In this document: piece after piece, positions 57,774 to 64,000 of the stretch
How the letters are laid out: the number at the start of each line of letters is the position of its first letter
Numbering within the stretch: position 1 is the first letter of the stretch
DNA from: Sphingomonas sp. PP-CE-1G-424
Lineage (GTDB): Bacteria > Pseudomonadota > Alphaproteobacteria > Sphingomonadales > Sphingomonadaceae
Reading direction: 5' to 3'
NCBI RefSeq assembly: GCF_004341085.1
Contig: NZ_SLXW01000010.1
Span: forward strand, 19,385-83,384
Length of the DNA: 64,000 nucleotides
Notes under the pieces: generated by a model
Told to the model about the DNA's origin: nothing
The model's database searches: none
Seen by the model: only the letters and a program-made list of their open reading frames with translations
Translations under genes and position numbers: made by a program

Positions 57774-60496
57774 GACAGGCCGAGCCAGAAGGTGCGACCG
57801 ACCGGGAAGAAGTAGTTGACGAGCTCGCGGTCGAGCCCCTGACGGACGATGAACGGCTCCTTGGTCAGGTTCTGGATCTGCCCGACCAATTCAACGCCCG
57901 GCCGCACGGTGGCGCGTGCCTGTACGTCGATCTGCTGGCGCGGTTCCTGATAAAGGTCGCGCGTCGGCGTATCCCCGTCGACGGATTGCAAGGCCCGGCC
58001 GATGCGGTTGTAGGAGGCTCGAAGCTCGATCGGGCCGGTGACGTAGAAGGTCGTGAGGTTAGCGATAGATTCGGGTTGCTGTATCAGCCCGCTGCTGCGA
58101 CGCACCGTCGGCAAGCCAGATGCGACACCTGCCGCGCTCACTGGCTGATTGAACGAGCCATCGAGCAGCGTGAAATTGGCGTTTATGCCAAGCCCCGGGA
58201 CGACTGCGATCTTGTCGAGCGTATAGCTGACTTCCAGCCCCTTGACGCGCGCTCGCGTGGCATTGCGCGGAGTGCTGACAAAGACCGTTTGATAGGTCGT
58301 GCCCTGAAATAGGGTAGCCGGTCCCTGTTGGGTGGACGTGAATATCTCGTTACGGATCTCCTTGGCAAAGCCGGCGACCGAAATCAGTCCCGCACCGCCA
58401 AGATACCATTCGTAGGAAAGATCATAGTTCCACGCCTCACGGGGCTTGAGGTTAGGGTTACCGGTGCTGACTGTGAGCGTGCCGTCCGTGCCGACGCCGA
58501 AGGTCGTTCGAGCGGCATATTGGCTATAGTCGGGTCGACCGATAGTCTTGGACACGCCTGCGCGCAGTCGCATGCCGTCGCCCAGCTCGAAGGTTGCAAG
58601 AGCGGAAGGCAACCAGAAATGGTATCCGGTGCTACGCCGCACGTGTTCGTACGCGGTCGCGCCCTTCGCGGTCGGGGCCTGATTGGTTTCGACGGTCAGG
58701 CTGGTGTCATCGTAGCGGACGCCTGCCTGCACGTCGAAGTTATCGTCGCGGAAAACACCTTGGAAATAGCCGGCTTTCACCGTTTCCAAATCGTGAAAAT
58801 CGTCAGCGAAATTATTGGCGTTCTGGTCGGTTGCGATGAACAGGGCTCGGTTGGCCTCGAACCGCTGCCATGCGCCCGTGCGGTTCACCAGCAAATAAGG
58901 CGTACCTGGCGTTTCGTAGGTGGCGGGCGCCCGCTGATAGAGGATCCCGTTCAGCGTGCCGAATGCCGCCTGATTAGCCGCAGTCCCGGGGACATATTCG
59001 AGATAACGTTGATCGTAGGACAAATCGGTTCGCGTCACCGCCGTCCCGACGTTGACGCCAAGTCCACGATCGCCCGCACCGGCATTATAGCCAAGGTTCG
59101 CCTTGACGAAGTCGGTCGTCGAATCGAGATCTCGGTCGATGTCGCGAAAGTACAGCGCGCGATACGCATCCGGACTGGCTGCGGTCGTCAAATTGTTGAG
59201 CGTAAGGCGGGGGCGACCGTCAATGATTTGATATGCATAGCCGAAGGCGGCCGAATAGCCGTTCGATGCAGCGCCGGCACGCGGGTTGGCGTCGTATTTT
59301 ATCATCTGACGGTTTTCGCGGTACGTGGCTTTCGAACGGGCGAGCGTCGTGTCCAGAATCAGCCGGTTGCCGAAATCGTGCCGGCCCTTGGCATCGATCA
59401 GCCACGTGTTGCGCGTCACCGGTTGATAGGTAAGTCCTTGCTGCGTGTCCCCCTGCGCAAAACGGCCGCTGGTCGGCGTAATTACGGTTGGCGCGCCGGT
59501 AGCGAGCGTCAGCGCCTCGTAGCGAGTTTCGGTGTCGGTATCGTGATAATAGCCGCCGAACACCGACAGCTGCGTCGTCTCGTCCGGCCGCCATTCCAGC
59601 TTCAAATTGCCCGACAGGCGGGTGCGCATGTTCTCGAAGAAATAATCCTGGTTGCGTACGGGCGAGATCGCGCCGGTTGAAAGGTTGGGAAAGGCGGTGC
59701 GTGCGCCGGCAGGGGTGAAATAGCTCCACCCTGCGCCAGCGGTGTCGCCGGGCAGTTCCGCGCGCGCAGTCGATGGCAGGCGCTGATATTCGACAGACGC
59801 GACGACGCCGAACTGGTCGCCCGGGCCGAAGAGCGTTGATGCGGTAGCGTCGGCGCGGATAGCGGCGCCCCCGCCGCGCACCAGCTTGCCGGCTGTGTCG
59901 TTGTAGCCACCGTTGGCATTGGCTACAAAGAAATGTCGGCCATTCTGGTCGAACGCGCTTTTGGAAACGATGTTGATCTGACCGCCGAGCGCGTGGGGGT
60001 CATATTGCGCGCTGACGCTTTTGATCGCCTCGATCCGCGCGACCAACGATGCGGGCAGCATGTCGAGCCGGGCGCCACGATAGATCCAATCAGGCGAGGC
60101 CAGCGGGATGCCGTCAATCGTGACGAGATTGTAGCGTGGATCGAGGCCCCGGATCGTTGCACGCTGATAGATGTCGCGGTTTTTGGTCGGATCGGCACCG
60201 CCGACGACGGAGACACCTGTGATCCGGCGGCTTGCCTCGACGATATTAAGATCGGGCAGCCGACCCACGTCATCCTGCGATACCGCATCGAGGATGACGG
60301 ACGCGTCCCTTTTCGCTTTCGTCGCTGAGCGCTGCGACGCGCGGAAGCCGGTTACGACGATATCGCCACGGTCCGTTGCGGCTGGTGTTTCGGGCGTCGG
60401 CGCGACGTGTTGTCCCAACGCACTGCCGGGCAGGGCAACGCCACCAGTGGCGCCCATCGCTGCTCCAAGCATCATCGCTCGCCCCGAAAACCCCAC
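57755..60496 (-). CDS. TonB-dependent receptor, large (Caulobacter/sphingomonad type)
   Basis: A 913-residue outer-membrane receptor. It has a leader (MMLGAAMGATGGVALPGSAL), a TonB box DIVVTGFRAS followed by the subfamily plug QRSATKAKRDASVILDAVSQ with DDVGRLPDLNIVEASRRITG, and VRIA-like RIEAIKSVSAQYDPHALGGQ. This plug is typical of the large receptor group that takes up sugars, aromatics or organophosphates in Caulobacter and sphingomonads. The barrel ends RTFWLGLSWKPGL. Its 3' end overlaps the next gene, and the operon is divergent from a ROK regulator. I infer uptake of a phosphodiester or a product of the two secreted partners. Confidence 0.93.
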   Translation of the reverse strand: MGFSGRAMMLGAAMGATGGVALPGSALGQHVAPTPETPAATDRGDIVVTGFRASQRSATKAKRDASVILDAVSQDDVGRLPDLNIVEASRRITGVSVVGGADPTKNRDIYQRATIRGLDPRYNLVTIDGIPLASPDWIYRGARLDMLPASLVARIEAIKSVSAQYDPHALGGQINIVSKSAFDQNGRHFFVANANGGYNDTAGKLVRGGGAAIRADATASTLFGPGDQFGVVASVEYQRLPSTARAELPGDTAGAGWSYFTPAGARTAFPNLSTGAISPVRNQDYFFENMRTRLSGNLKLEWRPDETTQLSVFGGYYHDTDTETRYEALTLATGAPTVITPTSGRFAQGDTQQGLTYQPVTRNTWLIDAKGRHDFGNRLILDTTLARSKATYRENRQMIKYDANPRAGAASNGYSAAFGYAYQIIDGRPRLTLNNLTTAASPDAYRALYFRDIDRDLDSTTDFVKANLGYNAGAGDRGLGVNVGTAVTRTDLSYDQRYLEYVPGTAANQAAFGTLNGILYQRAPATYETPGTPYLLVNRTGAWQRFEANRALFIATDQNANNFADDFHDLETVKAGYFQGVFRDDNFDVQAGVRYDDTSLTVETNQAPTAKGATAYEHVRRSTGYHFWLPSALATFELGDGMRLRAGVSKTIGRPDYSQYAARTTFGVGTDGTLTVSTGNPNLKPREAWNYDLSYEWYLGGAGLISVAGFAKEIRNEIFTSTQQGPATLFQGTTYQTVFVSTPRNATRARVKGLEVSYTLDKIAVVPGLGINANFTLLDGSFNQPVSAAGVASGLPTVRRSSGLIQQPESIANLTTFYVTGPIELRASYNRIGRALQSVDGDTPTRDLYQEPRQQIDVQARATVRPGVELVGQIQNLTKEPFIVRQGLDRELVNYFFPVGRTFWLGLSWKPGL

Positions 60497-60603
60497 ACCA
60501 AACCCCTGCCGCCTATTACATATCGGTCTGTATGGTATTAATTTGACAGTTCCGAGACGGCATCTCTAGGCATAGTCAGACAGTTGATGGAGGTGCGTGC
60601 ACC

Positions 60604-61710
60604 GTGGCGACGAAGGAGTATCGGCTGACGCAACGCGCACGCCGGGTGCTGGCGCTGGTGCGTCGGCAAGGCCGCATGTCCCGATCGGATCTCATTCGGG
60701 ACACTGGCCTGTCCGGTACTGCAGTGTTTCGCGCGACGGAGGAACTTGAGGCGGCAGGCCTTTTGCGCTCCGGGGAAACGATCGCTCAAGGTCGCGGCCA
60801 ACCAAGCACGATGATGCATATCGTCGCGGATGCGGCATTCAGCCTTGGTCTTTCGGTCATGACCGATCGCGCAGATGTGGTCCTGCTCGATCTAGCCGGC
60901 GAAGTGCGGGCGCGGCGCGACGTTAGCGCGCCCGGCGTGACACGCGCCGCCATTCTGGGCGCGGTGGCCGCTTTCGTAGCCGAACAGCCGAACCGCGATC
61001 GTATTGTTGGCATCGGACTCGCCGTCGCCGGATTTTTCACCGCTCCGAGCATTATCAATCCCAGCGCAGAGTTGGACGACTGGGCGCTAATCGACCTTGC
61101 AGAGACGGTGGGGCGATCACTCGGTATGCCGGCAATGGTAGAAAATCTCGCGAACGCGGCGGCCATCGGCGAAAGGTTGTTGGGAGCGGGGGTCGATTAT
61201 GCCAGCTTCTGCTACGTCAACGTGGCGGCAGGCCTCGGTGCGGGGCTGGTCGATGGCGGGCAACTGATACGCGGACGCCATGGCAATGCGGGTGAGATCG
61301 CAGGCATGTTCCACTTCGCCAATCTTACGACGCCGAACCTCGCGGATCTGCAGGGCACGCTCGCCCGACACGGCGTCGTCTGCAATGGCATCGCAGATCT
61401 TGTAACGCGGTTCGAACTAACGTGGCCGGGCGTCGACGCTTGGCTCGCGGAGCGGCAATCTTCTTTCGCTTGGCTATTCCAGATGCTGCGCTACACGCTC
61501 GATTGCGAGGTGATCGTGCTGGGCGGACGTCTGCCGCGTCCCTTGGCGCAACGTATCGTTGACGACATGGTCTGGCCAGAATTCAGCCTGCCGGCGCGAC
61601 GCGAAGTGCGGGCACCGTCGACGCTGTTGATAGTGGCGGCGCTCGATCCGGAGCTGTCGGCGTCGCTAGGCGCGGCGTCGCTGGTCCTGCATCGCACAAT
61701 GTTCGACTAG
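60604..61710 (+). CDS. ROK-family transcriptional regulator
   Basis: A 368-residue ROK regulator (NagC/Mlc/XylR type). The N-terminal helix-turn-helix is GRMSRSDLIRDTGLSGTAVF, and the ROK domain follows from about residue 75. The usual catalytic aspartate motif E-N-D-A-N reads VENLANAAAIGE here, with leucine for aspartate, and the CxCGxxGC zinc motif is absent (the site reads RGRHGNAGEIAGMF without the cysteines). It therefore cannot be a sugar kinase and must bind ligand only. It starts with GTG at 60604 and is divergent from the TonB receptor operon, which it probably represses. Confidence 0.88.
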   Translation: MATKEYRLTQRARRVLALVRRQGRMSRSDLIRDTGLSGTAVFRATEELEAAGLLRSGETIAQGRGQPSTMMHIVADAAFSLGLSVMTDRADVVLLDLAGEVRARRDVSAPGVTRAAILGAVAAFVAEQPNRDRIVGIGLAVAGFFTAPSIINPSAELDDWALIDLAETVGRSLGMPAMVENLANAAAIGERLLGAGVDYASFCYVNVAAGLGAGLVDGGQLIRGRHGNAGEIAGMFHFANLTTPNLADLQGTLARHGVVCNGIADLVTRFELTWPGVDAWLAERQSSFAWLFQMLRYTLDCEVIVLGGRLPRPLAQRIVDDMVWPEFSLPARREVRAPSTLLIVAALDPELSASLGAASLVLHRTMFD

Positions 61711-61720
61711 ATGCTCCCTG

Positions 61721-61868
61721 TTTGCCGAGCAGCCACGCCACCGTAATATCGCCTGGTCGCGTCAGACGCGCTTCGACGTGATCTGCGAGGCGAACGACGT
61801 TGAACACCGGCTCGCCGAGCCGCGTCTTGAGGATGAAGCGATGGTCGAACGGATGAACAACACTCCTG
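61721..61868 (+). pseudogene. IS481-family transposase remnant
   Basis: About 150 bases match the C-terminal third of the IS481 transposase gene at 0.96-1.1 kb: GCCGAGCAGCCACGCC corresponds to the IS segment before the AWSRQMRFDMICEAND coding region, here read AWSRQTRFDVICEANDVEHR. Then it drifts and misses a stretch that in the intact copy encodes PNHRWTNGQVE. It is a decayed internal piece, with no ends or full gene. Confidence 0.8.
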
Positions 61869-61958
61869 CTCATCTCCAGCTTCGACTTACCTCTATGGTG
61901 ACAGTATTTGGCACCTTGGACATGTAAACCTATGTCTCAACTTAGTAGGCAATCGATC

Positions 61959-62891
61959 ATGCAACGCATCCAATACCACAAATATGGCGGTTCCGAGGTC
62001 ATGCGACTGGAGGACTTTACGCTCGATGCACCGGGCGAGGGCGAAGTCGCCGTCGCCGTCCGTTATGCGGCAATTAACCCTATCGACTGGAAAATGCGCG
62101 ACGGCATGATGAAGCTCGTGACGGGGCGATCGTTCCCGCGTGGTATGGGCATGGACCTGTCGGGCGTCGTCACCGCGATCGGTAAGGGCGTGACACGTTT
62201 TAAGGTGGGTGACGCAGTATTTGGCCTGGCCCGGTTCAAGCAGACCGGCGCACTGGGCGAGGCGGCGCTCGCAAAGGAGATCGCGCTCGGCAAGAAGCCC
62301 TTCGACTTGACGTTCGAGGATGCGGCGTGTCTCGGTACGCCCGGCGTCACCGCCTGGAACGCTCTTGTTGACAAGGCGAGGTTGAAAGCCGGACAACACG
62401 TCTTCATCAATGGCTGCGCAGGTGCCGTTGGCGAGGCGGCGGTGCAGATCGCACGCCTGCTCGGAGCACATGTCTCGGGCAGTTGCAGCGCCGAATCGAT
62501 GGATCGTGCTCTTTCGTTCCAAATACTGAAGGTGTACGATTATCGCGTCACCGACCCGGCAGAAATCGTTGAGAAATTCGATGTCGTCTTCGATGCCGCG
62601 GCAACGCTGTCAACTGCCGTCGGAGTAGGAATGTTGAGGAAGGGCGGCACTTTCGCCACCGTCGATCCGACTCCGATACGATTTCTGCGCGGGCTGTTCG
62701 ACAAGCGAGTGAAACCGATCGTCGCCACCCCGCGGGCCGACCTACTCGACACACTTGCGCATGCCGCACGTGATAAAGGCTTTCGACTACCGGTTGCGCA
62801 GATTGTCCCGTTGCGCGACGCAATTGCTCTGATCGCAGCTCTCGAAGGCGGACGAAAGCTGCGTGGTAAAGCTGTCGTGGCGATCGGGTAG
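61959..62891 (+). CDS. NADP-dependent oxidoreductase, zinc-free MDR
   Basis: A 310-residue medium-chain dehydrogenase/reductase of the quinone-reductase-like branch. Signs are MQRIQYHKYGGSEVMRLEDF at the start, AINPIDWKMRDG, GMGMDLSGVVTAIGKG and the cofactor motif INGCAGAVGEAAVQIARLLG. There are no zinc-binding cysteines of the alcohol-dehydrogenase type. The ATG at 61959 suits the family; ATG 61932 is the alternative. It ends 2 bases before the WYL regulator gene, so the two form an operon. It would reduce enones or quinones; substrate unknown. Confidence 0.88.
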   Translation: MQRIQYHKYGGSEVMRLEDFTLDAPGEGEVAVAVRYAAINPIDWKMRDGMMKLVTGRSFPRGMGMDLSGVVTAIGKGVTRFKVGDAVFGLARFKQTGALGEAALAKEIALGKKPFDLTFEDAACLGTPGVTAWNALVDKARLKAGQHVFINGCAGAVGEAAVQIARLLGAHVSGSCSAESMDRALSFQILKVYDYRVTDPAEIVEKFDVVFDAAATLSTAVGVGMLRKGGTFATVDPTPIRFLRGLFDKRVKPIVATPRADLLDTLAHAARDKGFRLPVAQIVPLRDAIALIAALEGGRKLRGKAVVAIG

Positions 62892-62893
62892 CG

Positions 62894-63601
62894 ATGTCGC
62901 GGAGCCATCGCTTGTTCGATCTACTTCAGATCCTGCGTCGACACCGCGGAACTGTCTCGGGCTCGGTTCTCGCGCAGGAGGCTGGGGTGTCGCTTCGTAC
63001 AATCCGGCGCGACATCGTCACCTTGCAAGCGATGGGTGCAGAAATCGATGGGGAGGCGGGGGTGGGGTACGTCATGTCTCCCGGTTTTCTCCTCCCGCCG
63101 CTGTCCTTCACCGACGAAGAACTCGACGCTCTAGTCATCGGCGCGGAGTGGGTCGCAGGCCAAACAGACCCCGCCCTAGCAAACGCAATCGGCAACGCGC
63201 TGGCGAAAATCCATTGCGTCCTCGCACCGAGGATGCGCAACGCGCTGGATGATACGAGTTTTTACGTTGGAAGCGCTCGGAAGCCCTTCGCCAGCGGGTT
63301 CGATCTTCAGCAATGCCGGAGGGCCTTGCGCGAGCAATGCAAGATGAGAATTACCTATCGAGACCGGAACGGTGGTCATTCAGAGCGAACCATCTGGCCA
63401 ATTATGTTGGGCTTCGAAGGGGCGAAGCGCATGGTAGCGGCATGGTGCGAAACGGATAATGATTTTCGAATATTCGATACTAAATGGATTGTGCAATTTG
63501 AGCTATTGGCCGCGCGTTACTCCCGTAACCGTCGCCAGCTAGTGAAAGAATGGCGTGCAAGCTCAGAATACCCGTGCAAAAGCACCGCGGATCTGTCGTA
63601 G
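62894..63601 (+). CDS. YafY-type WYL-domain transcriptional regulator
   Basis: A 235-residue regulator with an N-terminal DeoR-type helix-turn-helix (SHRLFDLLQILRRHRG and VSGSVLAQEAGVSLRTIRRD) and a C-terminal WYL domain. The domain has CKMRITYRDRNGGHSERTIW and ends with the effector-side region RMVAAWCETDNDFR. The W-Y-L triad itself reads differently here (IWPIML). It is coupled to the preceding oxidoreductase gene, so it probably controls it. Such proteins sense oligonucleotides or small molecules. Confidence 0.88.
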   Translation: MSRSHRLFDLLQILRRHRGTVSGSVLAQEAGVSLRTIRRDIVTLQAMGAEIDGEAGVGYVMSPGFLLPPLSFTDEELDALVIGAEWVAGQTDPALANAIGNALAKIHCVLAPRMRNALDDTSFYVGSARKPFASGFDLQQCRRALREQCKMRITYRDRNGGHSERTIWPIMLGFEGAKRMVAAWCETDNDFRIFDTKWIVQFELLAARYSRNRRQLVKEWRASSEYPCKSTADLS

Positions 63602-63887
63602 TTATCGCCGCGCACAAAGCTTATCGCTCTCCAGTCTTTCTCCTTGGCATATCTCGTCTTGCGGCTCTCAAATAATTGGTTGATCCGGCGCTTATTTAAA
63701 CTCGTATATGTGTGCAGTGTACGAGTTAGACATGCCTGCTGACGGAGACAGCGCCAATACTATTTGCCATAGCTTGGCCGATGTACAGCCTACTGGCCGA
63801 GCCGGGAGAAATACACGGATCAGTTAGACCGCTTTATCGTGCACAGAATAGGAACCTGTGTTCAAAGCATGTTCAACCTCATGATAC
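63602..63887. other. Spacer with an 8-base inverted repeat
   Basis: About 285 bases without a gene lie between the WYL regulator and the IS3 end. The repeat AACTCGTA at 63699-63706 is mirrored by TACGAGTT at 63720-63727 across 13 bases. It could be a protein-binding dyad or a weak hairpin. Nothing else is recognised. Confidence 0.4.
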
Positions 63888-64000
63888 TGACCTGCTCCCC
63901 ATAAATCATGCCATTGGTAAGTTAGCTCGTCAGATGGAGACGAGTGATGCGGCGAGGCCGATTTACCGAGGATCAGATCATTGGCGTGCTGCGCGAGCAT
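63888..64000 (+). mobile_element. Left end of an IS3-family element, cut by the window edge
   Basis: A probable left end TGACCTGCTCCCC begins at 63888. At 63947 an ATG starts the frame MRRGRFTEDQIIGVLREH, the typical opening of the IS3-family OrfA helix-turn-helix protein, which runs off the window. The remainder of OrfA and the OrfB integrase should follow to the right. The ATG has a GGAGACGA stretch upstream. Confidence 0.8.
63947..64000 (+). CDS. IS3-family transposase OrfA, partial
   Basis: Only the first 18 codons are present (MRRGRFTEDQIIGVLREH), matching the start of IS3-group OrfA proteins with the conserved F-T-E-x-Q-I-I. The protein binds the IS ends and is usually joined to OrfB by a programmed frameshift. 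The rest lies outside the window. Confidence 0.8.
   Translation, partial: MRRGRFTEDQIIGVLREH

Noticed and set aside
58328..59680. A 450-codon plus-strand frame inside the large TonB receptor gene
   Set aside because: It is fully antisense to the receptor, whose plug and barrel motifs are clear. High-GC codon use keeps such antisense frames open, and this one has no family signature.
1..64000. CRISPR arrays, tRNA or rRNA genes and a replication origin
   Set aside because: I saw no regularly spaced repeats, no cloverleaf with conserved tRNA loops, no rRNA sequence and no rep or par genes.

Overview
The window looks like accessory DNA from an alphaproteobacterium, most likely a sphingomonad. 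This rests on the high GC with strong third-position GC bias, two large TonB-dependent receptors (one of the long Caulobacter/sphingomonad type), many LysR/MarR-controlled oxidoreductases, and a mix of IS5, IS481, IS110, IS21, IS3 and Tn3 sequences. I see no rRNA, tRNA, replication or core housekeeping genes, so it could be a genomic island, a chromid or a megaplasmid segment. The sequence alone does not decide this.

Layout. 1-1.4 kb: an IS5-family remnant cut by an IS481 element. 1.6-16.4 kb: small redox and detoxification units, often a regulator beside an enzyme (MarR + FAD monooxygenase + DUF4405 membrane protein; MarR + TetX-like monooxygenase; LysR + SDR; LysR + quinone oxidoreductase), with a Tat-type esterase, a HAD dehalogenase-like protein, a GNAT acetyltransferase and small secreted proteins between them. 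16.5-22.1 kb: a siderophore-type TonB receptor, a UGT-like glycosyltransferase and a PAP2 membrane protein. 22.2-27.8 kb: IS110, a beta-lactamase-fold serine hydrolase, and a complete IS21 (istAB) whose right end abuts the C-terminal stump of an FMN reductase. 27.9-30.2 kb: a small membrane protein and an S41 peptidase.

30.3-53.0 kb is the metabolic centre. A minus-strand series holds a Bcr/CflA-type exporter, a PaoABC-like periplasmic molybdenum aldehyde oxidoreductase, a Tat-exported isochorismatase-fold protein lacking the catalytic cysteine, a membrane PQQ dehydrogenase, a secreted cupin, a LysR regulator, an SDR, a Tat-signal carboxymuconolactone-decarboxylase-family protein and a cupin whose metal-ligand positions match the manganese hydroxynitrile lyase GtHNL. 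A plus-strand block follows (LysR, MFS, aldo/keto reductase, carboxylesterase). A second complete PaoABC set (48.2-52.0 kb) comes next with its own LysR. A decayed 5' end of the isochorismatase-like gene still sits just downstream of the second paoC, which shows that the duplicated unit once included that gene. Several products of this block carry export signals, so I infer a periplasmic module that oxidises aldehydes or sugars into the quinone pool. Neither PQQ synthesis genes nor a PaoD/XdhC chaperone is in the window.

53.3-64 kb: an SDR, a Tn3 transposase relic, then a probable uptake operon (TonB receptor, a secreted 374-residue protein with an HxHxH motif, a secreted glycerophosphodiester phosphodiesterase) divergent from a ROK-family regulator. 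After these come an IS481 relic, a medium-chain oxidoreductase with a WYL regulator, and the start of an IS3 element at the right edge. Gene relics in the spacers (hydrolase, epimerase, an unidentified frameshifted protein, FMN reductase) show that the region is being actively remodelled.
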